Of a DNA stretch of 20,606 bases, positions 1 through 6,228 are shown piece by piece. Origin of the DNA: CAZZCP01 sp964653235 (GTDB lineage: Bacteria; Bdellovibrionota; Bdellovibrionia; Bdellovibrionales; UBA840); the NCBI GenBank assembly GCA_964653235.1, contig CAZZCP010000047.1, positions 1 to 20,606 on the forward strand. Direction: 5' to 3'. The first letter of the stretch is position 1; each line of letters starts with the position of its first letter. Position numbers and translations under genes: made by a program. The notes beneath the pieces were generated by a model. The model did not search any database. It worked only from the letters and a program-made list of their open reading frames with translations, and had not been told where the DNA came from.

Positions 1-1
1 G

Positions 2-47
2 TGTAAAGTATGTCTCCGGAATAAACTGTAAACGATGTCTCCGGAAT
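2..47. mobile_element. IS21-family-like terminal repeats (element end)
   Basis: Two 21-bp direct repeats at 2-22 and 27-47 share the core ATGTCTCCGGAAT and differ at only two bases (8/33 and 9/34), with a 25-base period. Short tandem repeats of this kind at the tips are typical of IS21-family (istA/istB) insertion sequences; the family call is from memory of that pattern. No transposase is visible. The sequence to the right is a DUF4160 gene rather than IS body, so the element most likely lies beyond the left edge, and the sequence edge may itself be an assembly break at a repeated IS. Orientation of the end and any target-site duplication cannot be settled here. Confidence 0.5.
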
Positions 48-51
48 GGAC

Positions 52-219
52 CTAAACAAAATTTTTGGCTCTATTGGGAAGTTTACCGCTGATGATTTTT
101 CCTGAACTGATTTCTATAATCGCTTCGTATTCAGAGTAATAGGCGTTAAAATGGGGAGGATTGTGGTCGCCATGAAACATTCTAATTACGATTCCAAAGA
201 ATGTAGATAGAATTGGCAT
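52..219 (-). pseudogene. DUF4160 domain protein, 3'-truncated by the IS-like end
   Basis: The minus strand encodes 55 residues starting MPILSTFFGIVIRMF and running through HGDHNPPHFNAYYSEYEA to GKLPNRAKNFV, then stopping at TAG (54-52). The order GI.IRM...H.PPHF.A.Y..YEA...I..G....GKLP.RA is what I recognise as DUF4160, small proteins of unknown function that are often next to DUF2442 genes. Family members normally continue with a helix of about 20 further residues after the GKLP..A segment; here the frame runs straight into the IS-like repeats and the stop lies at the junction. A good Shine-Dalgarno (AGAGG, about 229-233 on the plus strand) precedes the ATG at 219. The gene is probably broken by insertion. 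It sits on the same strand as, and directly downstream of, tRNA-Pro. Product function is unknown. Confidence 0.6.
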
Positions 220-301
220 AGTTGTTTTTCCTCTCTAAATTAAATTGTAAATTCCTTTCCTCAACAACTCCAAATGCTTACGATATAATTTGTAGAGTTA
301 T

Positions 302-378
<77 letters not shown>

Positions 379-408
379 GGTCTAGTGCTTAAAAACTGAG
401 CTGCAAAG

Positions 409-435
409 ATAGTAAAATCAAGATTGCAATGTCAA
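409..435 (-). promoter_or_regulatory. promoter of tRNA-Pro
   Basis: On the minus strand a perfect -35 TTGACA (435-430) is followed after 15 bases by TACTAT (414-409), a 4/6 match to the -10 consensus. Transcription would start near 402, about 24 bases before the mature tRNA 5' end at 378. The spacer is short, so the exact -10 is uncertain. Confidence 0.55.
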
Positions 436-456
436 AGTTTTCAGCGATTGCCAGAA

Positions 457-683
457 TATAATTTTAAATTGGTCCAAACGCAACGCAAAAGATAAGAGAA
501 AAAAGCATTGCTTCGGCAGTAAAAACGGGTCTTTAATGAGGTCAAATAGTTTAATGCTTTGCGTGCCGACCTTGTGCTACTGGACTTGCCCAAAATGTGA
601 AATAGGCGTAGCAGAGCATAAACAAAAAAACAGCAACGAAGTTTTAGATTTAGTAAACAACAAGAAAACAACAAGGAGTGCAT
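457..683 (+). promoter_or_regulatory. porin promoter candidate and long AT-rich leader
   Basis: The roughly 305 bases between the tRNA and the porin (379-683) hold no convincing gene. A perfect TATAAT is at 457-462 but its -35 region is poor. A second candidate is TTGGTC (469-474), 16 bases, GATAAG (491-496). Either would give the porin mRNA a 5' leader of about 180-215 bases, ending in a strong AAGGAG site at 673-678. I see no riboswitch fold I can name. Confidence 0.3.
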
Positions 684-2054
684 ATGAAAAAAATCATCGT
701 TTTACTTGCAGCTCTCGCCTTCGCTGGAACGGCAAGCGCTGACGGTCATGATGGAAAAGTTAAAATAACAGGTAATATCGACGTCGATTACCATTCATTC
801 TCTAATTACAATGGTGATAGTGATACTGGTGATTACAGAGCTTTCTTTCGACAAAGATCTCAAGTGGGTCTTACTTTTATGAAAGATGAGTCTTTGTCTG
901 CCAGCTTTAAATTGAGAACCGTTGGAACTTGGGGTGACATTGATGGCTACTCTACAGGTGGAGCTCTACAAAATGGATCTACTGGATCTACAGAAAAGAG
1001 CACAAACGCTGTTTCAAACACAGTTCGCGTTCAAGAAGCTCAAGTCAAATGGGCGATGAATGATATGTTATCATTAAATGTTGGTCGTGGTGGTTACAAA
1101 GTGGGTTATGGAGATGTGATTTCAACCAATCTTTGGGAAGATAATCCTACTCTTTTTGATGGTGCCCTTTTGTTGGCAGACTTTGATTTTCTTTCTGCAG
1201 GAGTTTTCTATGTAAATGCCTTGGAAGAAAATGGAGTAGATAACTTTAATGGTACTGCAATTGTAGATGGAGATGTAGATCCAGATGGCTATTTTACTGG
1301 TGTAACTATTGACGTAAAAAATCTTCCTGACTTCTTAGATGTTGCAAATGTTCATTACATTATGGCTAGTGCTGAACCAAACAATGCGAATGTTGCAAGT
1401 GGCACAAATTTAGCATTTGTAGAAAGATCCTGGTACGGGTTAGCTGTCGGTGGCGAAAATATGGGTCTTGATTACAAACTTGCATATGAGATCTTTTCTG
1501 GCTCAGCAGATTTACTAACATCTACCACTGATTTTGATTTAAGCGGTACAATGTTAGACTTCGGACTTGGCTATACTTTAGAGAATCTTGCAAATTTAAG
1601 AATTGGTTTACAATATCACACAGACTCTGGTGATGATGGTACCAATGCCAATGAAGACAACACTTATGATCCTTTCCATTATGAAAGACACTATCGTGCA
1701 GGTTTGATGGATGTAGTTCGTTGGGGTAACTTGACCTATTTTGCGTTGAATGTTTCTGCTTCACCTTGGGAAGGTGGTACAGTTGGTATTGATTATTATA
1801 GCTTTACCAAAACTGAGGAAAATGGAGCAGCATCCCTTAATGAAAATTATGCTGCTGGTACTTTTACTGAAACTGCAGGTGAAGACGGTCTTGGAAATGA
1901 AATCGATATTCATATCGAGCAAAAGTACGACAATGGTACCTATGTTCGTTTTGAGTACGGTATCTTCCAATTCGGTGACGGTCTGAAGAAGTCTGCGACG
2001 GAAGATGCTGACGACGCAACTCGCGTTTATCTAGCTGCTGGTTTTGAGTTCTAA
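684..2054 (+). CDS. outer-membrane beta-barrel porin
   Basis: A 456-residue exported protein, probably a general outer-membrane channel. Residues 1-19 are a classic Sec signal peptide ending ASA before DGHDG. The rest alternates short polar turns rich in D, N and G with amphipathic beta strands (for example VKITGNIDVDYHSF and VQEAQVKWAMNDMLSLNVGR). It ends YLAAGFEF, the terminal aromatic signature read by the BAM insertion machinery. The ATG at 684 is chosen because AAGGAG (673-678) is 5 bases upstream; the in-frame GTG at 678 lies inside that ribosome site and cannot be the start. It is monocistronic, with a long leader and a strong terminator at 2075. Substrate specificity cannot be read from the sequence; an alginate-export-like or generic porin fold are both possible. 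Confidence 0.85.
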   Translation: MKKIIVLLAALAFAGTASADGHDGKVKITGNIDVDYHSFSNYNGDSDTGDYRAFFRQRSQVGLTFMKDESLSASFKLRTVGTWGDIDGYSTGGALQNGSTGSTEKSTNAVSNTVRVQEAQVKWAMNDMLSLNVGRGGYKVGYGDVISTNLWEDNPTLFDGALLLADFDFLSAGVFYVNALEENGVDNFNGTAIVDGDVDPDGYFTGVTIDVKNLPDFLDVANVHYIMASAEPNNANVASGTNLAFVERSWYGLAVGGENMGLDYKLAYEIFSGSADLLTSTTDFDLSGTMLDFGLGYTLENLANLRIGLQYHTDSGDDGTNANEDNTYDPFHYERHYRAGLMDVVRWGNLTYFALNVSASPWEGGTVGIDYYSFTKTEENGAASLNENYAAGTFTETAGEDGLGNEIDIHIEQKYDNGTYVRFEYGIFQFGDGLKKSATEDADDATRVYLAAGFEF

Positions 2055-2074
2055 TTGAACTTTTACCGCAATTC

Positions 2075-2106
2075 AAAAGCCGGCTACAAACCCGGCTTTT
2101 TTTTTT
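2075..2106 (+). terminator. intrinsic terminator after the porin
   Basis: A 9-bp stem AAAAGCCGG (2075-2083) pairs with CCGGCTTTT (2092-2100) around an 8-base loop. It runs into an unbroken T tract (2097-2106). This is a textbook rho-independent terminator about 20 bases after the porin stop. Confidence 0.9.
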
Positions 2107-2126
2107 ATTCCTGAAACAATTCTCTC

Positions 2127-2132
2127 TATATT
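2127..2132 (+). promoter_or_regulatory. -10 element close to the start of the 2139 gene
   Basis: TATATT (5/6 match to the -10 consensus) lies only 6 bases before the ATG at 2139, right after the porin terminator. There is no Shine-Dalgarno in between. If used, transcription would begin at or next to the start codon. The -35 region (about 2104-2109) is poor. Confidence 0.35.
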
Positions 2133-2138
2133 CAAACT

Positions 2139-2654
2139 ATGCAACGAACATTTCTAAGAATTTTAATCATTTCTACACTTCTCTTCTCTTTTGCTGAGGC
2201 GAGAAATAAACAAAAGCTTAAGCTTGAAAAGCCGCTGCTCGAATCCCTCAATGAAGTGATCTATACCTCAACTCAAATGCAGTCGAGTATCGTCAATGAC
2301 GATCCAAGCATTGCTGAATATATGCAAAAAATTCAACTTGATTTGGGCAAGCTGCAGCAGCAAATTCGAGAATACACAGGTACTGAGGTCAATGTACTAG
2401 AAAGAATTCTCAAGCGAGCAAAAGCCGATGTTGAGATCTATCTCGATACCGAAGTCTCCGAAGACCTCAAACAGAAAAAGCTGTATTCTACCTTCAAGCA
2501 AATGGCTCAGCTCTCACAAACCTTTCCGGTTGACGATAAGTTTTATATTTTTCATTGCACAAGAGATAAAAGCGAATGGGTTCAGCTTGATCGAAGACCT
2601 CGTAATCCTGTGAATACCTCCAATCGCCGCAGTTGCGGGATACGGGTGAAATGA
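2139..2654 (+). CDS. exported helical protein of unknown function
   Basis: A 171-residue protein I cannot assign to a family. Residues 1-21 form a signal peptide ending FAEA. The middle (about 22-135) is rich in K, E, Q and L and predicted helical, partly coiled-coil-like (for example LGKLQQQIREY). The end carries two cysteines (in FHCTRDKSEW and RRSCGIRVK) that could form a disulfide in the periplasm. No Shine-Dalgarno precedes the ATG; instead a -10-like TATATT ends 6 bases upstream. Its stop overlaps the next start as ATGA (2651-2654), so the two genes are translationally coupled and probably work together. The real-gene call rests on the signal peptide, coupling and the terminator before it. 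Confidence 0.75.
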   Translation: MQRTFLRILIISTLLFSFAEARNKQKLKLEKPLLESLNEVIYTSTQMQSSIVNDDPSIAEYMQKIQLDLGKLQQQIREYTGTEVNVLERILKRAKADVEIYLDTEVSEDLKQKKLYSTFKQMAQLSQTFPVDDKFYIFHCTRDKSEWVQLDRRPRNPVNTSNRRSCGIRVK

Positions 2655-3244
2655 ACAAACTCCCCAGATCTATCTTCGTTACGATTGTTCTAGCTTTTGG
2701 AACACTCTTTATGTTTGTGCTCAATCCTCCACATACCAAGTGCGACTCGCAGCTGAATCTATTTAAAGAGCAGTATAAGGGAATACTCTATCTCGATCGT
2801 AAAAAGCCCTATATGAAAACAACAGAATTTAAGCGCGTTTACGAAATTTGTCGTCAAGGCAACACAGCCGGATCTTGCGGAAGTCTTTATTCTGTCTTAA
2901 GTGATTTAGACCGCAACCTCAAAGCAGTCTCGCCGGAGTGTAAAGAAGATGTTTTTTCTGAAAAGGCTGTTGATTCAGCCATCTATGAAACTCTTTACTT
3001 GTTTGTTGCCATGGCCTGGGGAAACAAGCCCCCAGAGTCTTATCTTGATCGAAGCTCATGGCTCGATCGCTCTTATTTGCATTTATTTTGTCAGCTTAAA
3101 GATTTGGCCATTCTCGCCCGAGGCAAAGAGAAGTGGCAGCAGTGGCGCGAGGAGCAGCTGAAGGCCCTTCGTGGGGCTGAGCAACTCGATCGCAAGCAGC
3201 GCTGGCAGAGGAGTCTTTTTTCGGTGCCTTGTTCGCAGATCTAA
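2651..3244 (+). CDS. membrane-anchored or exported six-Cys protein, unknown function
   Basis: A 197-residue protein with a hydrophobic N-terminus (about residues 8-25, IFVTIVLAFGTLFMFVL) acting as a signal anchor or signal peptide. An envelope domain follows with six cysteines (in KCDS, EICRQ, GSCGS, PECKE, LFCQL and VPCSQ), which suggests three disulfides. The C-terminal 50 residues are Trp, Arg and Gln rich. I recognise no family. The ATG at 2651 is chosen over an in-frame start at 2633 because it forms the ATGA overlap with the upstream exported protein and puts the hydrophobic stretch near the N-terminus. The two genes form a coupled pair. The gene converges on the small minus-strand gene at 3281, with an inverted repeat spanning both stop codons. 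Confidence 0.75.
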   Translation: MNKLPRSIFVTIVLAFGTLFMFVLNPPHTKCDSQLNLFKEQYKGILYLDRKKPYMKTTEFKRVYEICRQGNTAGSCGSLYSVLSDLDRNLKAVSPECKEDVFSEKAVDSAIYETLYLFVAMAWGNKPPESYLDRSSWLDRSYLHLFCQLKDLAILARGKEKWQQWREEQLKALRGAEQLDRKQRWQRSLFSVPCSQI

Positions 3245-3287
3245 TGGCATTGCTCATCAATAAGTGAAGAAAAAACATCATTAGATC
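3238..3287. repeat. 9-bp inverted repeat spanning two convergent stop codons
   Basis: GATCTAATG (3238-3246) and its exact complement CATTAGATC (3279-3287) are separated by 32 bases. Each arm contains the TAA stop of one of two convergent genes: 3242-3244 on the plus strand and 3283-3281 on the minus strand. There is no T tract after either arm, so it is not a standard terminator. Confidence 0.6.
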
Positions 3288-3451
3288 CCGTGCAAGTAGA
3301 ATTCAAAACTGCTTATCTCTGCAGAGTTCTCAAGAAGCCACTTTGATTTATAAAACTTCTCTTTGGTTGCTAAATCGGCAATGACGACTTTTTCTCCCAT
3401 GATATTGATCGTTGGTGTTGGTTTCGTTTTCATATTCATATTCATTTTCAT
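3281..3451 (-). CDS. small hypothetical protein (56 aa)
   Basis: A 56-residue reading frame starting MKMNMNMKTKPTPT and ending FEFYLHGI. I recognise no family, no signal peptide and no membrane segment. The start at 3451 is preferred over an in-frame ATG at 3463 because GGAGG (3461-3457) is placed 5 bases ahead of it, and the upstream ATG overlaps that site. The first eight codons contain four ATGs spaced six bases apart, from a degenerate hexamer repeat (3431-3454). The strong ribosome site and balanced composition support a real gene, but without homologues this is moderate at best. Confidence 0.45.
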   Translation of the reverse strand: MKMNMNMKTKPTPTINIMGEKVVIADLATKEKFYKSKWLLENSAEISSFEFYLHGI

Positions 3452-3553
3452 TTCTTCCTCCATTTTGTCTAAGAAGTGAGCAAGATCAGTGCCAGGCCTA
3501 TAGGCTCTGAGTTTGTTTTCGATCTCAATTTTTATAAGATTTTCGAAATTTTC

Positions 3554-3582
3554 TTGGAATTAGGACTAAGACTCAGTACTTT
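3554..3582 (+). promoter_or_regulatory. promoter candidate for the 3589 membrane protein
   Basis: TTGGAA (3554-3559), a 17-base spacer and TACTTT (3577-3582). The hexamer ends 6 bases before the ATG, leaving no room for a Shine-Dalgarno. Both hexamers are imperfect. Confidence 0.35.
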
Positions 3583-3588
3583 GCCTTT

Positions 3589-3984
3589 ATGAAAAGTCTT
3601 TGGCATATTTTGCTTTTGCAAATATTACAGGTGCCGCTCATCATCGCAGTTTTTAAAACTCTTGAGAATAATCAAGTCGCTGGCGTTATTGCAGCTTGTA
3701 TCTTTGCTACGAGCTCGGTCTATATGGCCTATCGCTTTTTTAAAGCCTATGCTTTTCGCAGCCCTTCGCTCTATATAGTATTGGTAAATTTGTGCTTTTT
3801 GGTCTTGCCGATGCTTTACACAAGGCTCAGTAACTGGGGGACTCACTTTGATCAATTGGTCATTATGGGGGTGATGGGCAAAGAGTTTCATCGCTTCTCA
3901 GAGAATTTCTATGTTGTTGTTTTTCTGGTAACGCTGGTTGAAATCTCATTGCGGAGTTCAAAGATTCGACCTAAGAAAGCATAA
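3589..3984 (+). CDS. small integral membrane protein, unknown function
   Basis: A 131-residue protein with about four hydrophobic helices (roughly residues 4-22, 29-52, 59-78 and 105-122) and a basic C-terminal tail SSKIRPKKA. That tail predicts a cytoplasmic C-terminus by the positive-inside rule. I do not recognise the family. No ribosome binding site precedes the ATG (upstream bases are TACTTTGCCTTT), so the transcript may be leaderless. The gene stands alone, flanked by convergent rpsR on the right and divergent to the 56-residue gene on the left. Confidence 0.7.
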   Translation: MKSLWHILLLQILQVPLIIAVFKTLENNQVAGVIAACIFATSSVYMAYRFFKAYAFRSPSLYIVLVNLCFLVLPMLYTRLSNWGTHFDQLVIMGVMGKEFHRFSENFYVVVFLVTLVEISLRSSKIRPKKA

Positions 3985-4010
3985 AAAAAACCGGTAGAAA
4001 GAAAACCGGC
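3983..4010 (-). terminator. intrinsic terminator of rpsR
   Basis: Read on the minus strand, CCGGT (4009-4005) pairs with ACCGG (3995-3991) around a 9-base loop, followed by eight T (3990-3983). It lies about 30 bases after the S18 stop. The stem is short but GC-rich. The tail overlaps the stop codon region of the convergent membrane protein gene. Confidence 0.7.
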
Positions 4011-4038
4011 TTGATCCAAAAAATTTACCCGTTTGGTC

Positions 4039-4314
4039 TTAATCTTCGACAGAGAAAGGAACAAATGAGAGATTTGCGGGGCGATCAAAGTTATCGTAAG
4101 CAAAAGAGCCTACTGGCAAAAGCGCCAAATTTCTAGAACGCTTAATGGCTTTGGTCAGATTTCTTTGTTGCATCATGCTCAATTTGCTAATTCTAGAAGG
4201 TACGATCTTTCCACCATCACCAATAAAACGGTACAGTGTAGAAGGGTCTTTGTAATCAAATACGAATTCAGAGTTGTATTCCGATCTATATTTTAAACGA
4301 ACTTTATTCTTCAA
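4039..4314 (-). CDS. rpsR: 30S ribosomal protein bS18, cysteine-free
   Basis: Ribosomal protein S18 (91 residues), a component of the platform of the small subunit. The core DYKDPSTLYRFI, GKIVPSR and QQRNLTKAIKRSRNLALLPV is diagnostic. The start is TTG at 4314, with an AGAGGTG ribosome site just upstream; no better ATG exists. The protein contains no cysteine, so it lacks the zinc ribbon found at the N-terminus of C+ S18 proteins. It also has a longer C-terminal tail (GSFAYDNFDRPANLSFVPF). S18 is usually encoded between rpsF and rplI; here it is alone, diverging from rpmB-rplX. It could be the only S18 or a second, zinc-independent paralog; the window cannot decide. Confidence 0.93.
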   Translation of the reverse strand: MKNKVRLKYRSEYNSEFVFDYKDPSTLYRFIGDGGKIVPSRISKLSMMQQRNLTKAIKRSRNLALLPVGSFAYDNFDRPANLSFVPFSVED

Positions 4315-4337
4315 TTTTCACCTCTTATGGAGCAGAT

Positions 4338-4343
4338 CTTATA
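4338..4343 (-). promoter_or_regulatory. possible rpsR -10 element
   Basis: TATAAG read on the minus strand (4343-4338) is a 4/6 match to the -10 consensus, about 24 bases upstream of the TTG start. The -35 region is weak (about TAGATT). Offered only as the best candidate in the divergent rpsR-rpmB interval. Confidence 0.3.
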
Positions 4344-4396
4344 GCAAATAGCCAATGCGAAATCTAGCTCTTTTTCTTGTATTTTTTGCTTTTTTC

Positions 4397-4425
4397 TTGC
4401 CAGATGGAAGGGCATCCCTTATACA
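4397..4425 (+). promoter_or_regulatory. promoter of rpmB-rplX
   Basis: TTGCCA (4397-4402, 5/6 match), an exact 17-base spacer and TATACA (4420-4425, 4/6 match). It is followed by a leader of about 23 bases carrying GGAGG (4446-4450), 4 bases before the L28 ATG. Confidence 0.55.
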
Positions 4426-4454
4426 AAGCTTTCGATTCGTAGTTTGGAGGAAAA

Positions 4455-4766
4455 ATGTCTCGATGCGAGCTTACGGGCAAAGGCCCTGTTGTTAAAAATC
4501 TTGTCAGTCACTCGAATATCAAGACCAAGTCTCGGGCTCAGGTTAATATTCAGTCGAAAAAGCTCTACAGCCAGGCTCTGAATGAATCAAAAACCTTCAA
4601 TTTAGCCACGAGCACACTTCGAACTATTGAAAAAAAAGGCAGCTTTGATAGCTTTATTCTCAATCAACCAGAAGAAAAAATGTCTAAAAGAGCCCTTCAA
4701 TTTAAAAATAAAATTCGCCGCAAATTAGCTGGTAAGTCTTCTGCGAAACAAGGAGCTCAGGCATGA
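4455..4766 (+). CDS. rpmB: 50S ribosomal protein bL28, cysteine-poor
   Basis: Ribosomal protein L28 (103 residues) of the large subunit. The N-terminus MSRCELTGKGPVVKNLVSHS followed by NIKTKSRAQVNIQ, and the segment LATSTLRTIEKKGS, match the family. Zinc-binding (C+) L28 proteins have two CxxC-type pairs; here only Cys4 remains and the second pair is absent (STLRT), so this is the C- form. Residues after about 65 (FILNQPEEKMSKRALQF...) form a longer, basic C-terminal extension than many L28s. It has a strong GGAGG site. Its stop overlaps the L24 start as ATGA (4763-4766), so the pair is translationally coupled. L28 is more often paired with rpmG; coupling to L24 is unusual. Confidence 0.92.
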   Translation: MSRCELTGKGPVVKNLVSHSNIKTKSRAQVNIQSKKLYSQALNESKTFNLATSTLRTIEKKGSFDSFILNQPEEKMSKRALQFKNKIRRKLAGKSSAKQGAQA

Positions 4767-5032
4767 GATTGAAAATCAAGAAATCTTCTACCGTTCAAGT
4801 AATTGCTGGAGATGACAAAGGCAAAAAAGGCACAGTCTTAGACATCAAACCCAATGTAATGAAAATAAAAGTTCAAGGCGTTCGCATGCAAACCCACTAT
4901 GATAAAGAAGAGGGTTTGGTCAAAAAAGAAGGCTACATTGATTACTCTAATGTGAAGTTGGTAGAGGCCACAGCGGCGGCAAAGAAAACCAAGAAAAAGA
5001 AAACCAAGAAAAAAGCTGCAGCCAAAGCCTAA
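4763..5032 (+). CDS. rplX: 50S ribosomal protein uL24 (KOW domain)
   Basis: An 89-residue KOW-motif protein. VQVIAGDDKGKKGTVLDI is the KOW signature, followed by KIKVQGVRMQTHY, GLVKKEGYIDYSNVKLVE, the normal L24 order. L24 binds 23S rRNA early in large-subunit assembly. Residues 72-89 are an added Ala/Lys tail (KKTKKKKTKKKAAAKA). An AAGGAG site lies inside the end of rpmB (4750-4755). rplX normally sits in the spc operon between rplN and rplE; its position behind rpmB means either relocation or a second copy. The symbol is right for the family, but it could be a paralog. Confidence 0.85.
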   Translation: MRLKIKKSSTVQVIAGDDKGKKGTVLDIKPNVMKIKVQGVRMQTHYDKEEGLVKKEGYIDYSNVKLVEATAAAKKTKKKKTKKKAAAKA

Positions 5033-5048
5033 ACACCACAAAACAGAC

Positions 5049-5078
5049 TTGTTTCTCGACAATTGTTTGTGTTTTAAT
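5049..5078 (+). promoter_or_regulatory. promoter candidate for the 5087 gene
   Basis: TTGTTT (5049-5054), 18 bases, TTTAAT (5073-5078), ending 8 bases before the ATG at 5087 with no Shine-Dalgarno between. The region also folds imperfectly (CACAAAACA with TGTTTGTG, then TTTT), which might act as a weak terminator for rpmB-rplX. Confidence 0.3.
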
Positions 5079-5086
5079 AGACCTAT

Positions 5087-5389
5087 ATGAAAATATTTGG
5101 TCTCTTTTTTTTACTGCTTACCTGCATTTCTCAGGCAAAGACACTTGATTATGTGATGTGTAAAAATCGCGATATTGTGCGAACGATTCGAATTGAGTGG
5201 TCTGAGGACCAAGAAAAATGTCTTACCAAGTATACGAAAGCAGGAGTAGATCGTGTTGTGGGAACGGGCGTAAATACCGAGTCTTGTAAGGCCTTCTTAG
5301 ATAATGTCAAAGGCAACCTAGAAGAGGCTTCTTGGCGCTGCCGAGATATCAGCTCGAATGCAATAATCAAAGATCTTAGCAAATTCTAA
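5087..5389 (+). CDS. small exported four-Cys protein, unknown function
   Basis: A 100-residue protein with a 17-residue signal peptide ending ISQA and a mature domain with four cysteines (C25, C45, C67 and C85), consistent with two disulfides in the periplasm. The layout (C near the N-terminus, a beta strand RTIRIEW, C45, then ESCKAFLDNVKG and W.C) resembles small uncharacterised exported proteins common in Gram-negative bacteria; this is an impression, not a family match. No ribosome site precedes the ATG. Its TAA stop (5387-5389) directly abuts the ATG of the amidase gene at 5390, so the two share a transcript. Confidence 0.7.
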   Translation: MKIFGLFFLLLTCISQAKTLDYVMCKNRDIVRTIRIEWSEDQEKCLTKYTKAGVDRVVGTGVNTESCKAFLDNVKGNLEEASWRCRDISSNAIIKDLSKF

Positions 5390-6181
5390 ATGAATGTTCT
5401 TCTTTGCCAACTCACCTCAATCAATGATCTTGAAATAAATCGACAAGAGATTTTAAAGCTTCTTAAGACGCAAGACTTAAGCTTGATTGACTTGATTTTG
5501 CTTCCTGAAAACGCTCTTTATATGCGCTTATCGAAAGAGGAGCCAATTTATGTGGTCACTTTTAAAGAAGCAGTCTTTCACGATCTGCAAAGACTTTGTG
5601 ATGAGTTTCACGTGGCTATTCATATTGGTTCTTGTGCGGTTCAAGAGAAGGATAAAACTTTCAATGCCAGCGTTTTTTTGGAGCCCTTTAAAGAGCCTCG
5701 AATGAGCTATCAAAAGATTCACCTCTTTGATTTTGAAATGCAAAATCATCGCTATTTTGAGTCGGATGTTTTTTCTCATGGTCAGGGCCCTCAGTTCATT
5801 GACTACATGAATTGCTTGATCGGGCAAAGTATATGCTATGATTTGCGTTTTTCTGAACTTTACTCGGCCTATGCAAAGCAAGGTGCAGAAATCATTTTGG
5901 TTCCATCGGCCTTTTTGGTCCCAACAGGTAAGGCGCATTGGCACACTTTACTTCGAGCTCGTGCCATTGAAAATCAAGCCTATGTTTTGGCTTCAGCTCA
6001 AGCAGGAAATCACAAGCAGATGCATCAAAGTTATGGCCATAGTCTTGCCATTGATCCATGGGGAGAGCTTTTAATCGACTTAAAAGACCAAAGTCCATCT
6101 TGTGCGTTGCTAGAACTCGATCTAAATCGAGTGCAAGAGGTTCGCCAAAAGATGCCGATGGCTTCTCATCGAAAAATCTAG
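5390..6181 (+). CDS. carbon-nitrogen hydrolase, Nit1-like (deaminated glutathione amidase type)
   Basis: A 263-residue nitrilase-superfamily amidase. The catalytic triad is visible: E40 (LLPENA), K109 (YQKIHLFD) and C149 (SICYDLRF). The later signature VPSAFLVPTGKAHWHTLLRARA (about 182-203), then SYGHSLAIDPWG, is characteristic of the Nit1/YbeM branch. That branch hydrolyses deaminated glutathione as a metabolite-repair step. The assignment to that branch is from motif resemblance; other omega-amidases share part of it. It is cytoplasmic, with no signal peptide. The start abuts the preceding stop (TAAATG) with no separate ribosome site, implying translational coupling to the four-Cys exported protein, although no functional link is obvious. 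Confidence 0.85.
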   Translation: MNVLLCQLTSINDLEINRQEILKLLKTQDLSLIDLILLPENALYMRLSKEEPIYVVTFKEAVFHDLQRLCDEFHVAIHIGSCAVQEKDKTFNASVFLEPFKEPRMSYQKIHLFDFEMQNHRYFESDVFSHGQGPQFIDYMNCLIGQSICYDLRFSELYSAYAKQGAEIILVPSAFLVPTGKAHWHTLLRARAIENQAYVLASAQAGNHKQMHQSYGHSLAIDPWGELLIDLKDQSPSCALLELDLNRVQEVRQKMPMASHRKI

Positions 6182-6228
6182 ACTCTATTGTCAAAAGCTT
6201 TCTCATAAATGCACCGATAGGTTAAGAG

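Noticed and set aside
678..683. GTG start two codons upstream of the porin ATG
   Set aside because: The GTG shares its first base with the AAGGAG ribosome site, so the ATG at 684 is the start.
3238..3287. Bidirectional intrinsic terminator
   Set aside because: The loop is 32 bases and neither arm is followed by a T tract.
3496..3505. Palindrome GCCTATAGGC as an operator
   Set aside because: Only ten bases long and without a second copy; it may just overlap a weak -10 of the small minus-strand gene.
4315..4454. Zur operator between rpsR and rpmB
   Set aside because: No convincing AT-rich palindrome of the Zur type is visible, only promoter-like hexamers.
5528..5944. 138-codon open frame antisense to the Nit1-like amidase
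   Set aside because: It lies wholly opposite a gene with an intact catalytic triad, has no ribosome site, and its composition is that of a shadow frame. A second antisense frame at 5892-6206 fails for the same reasons.
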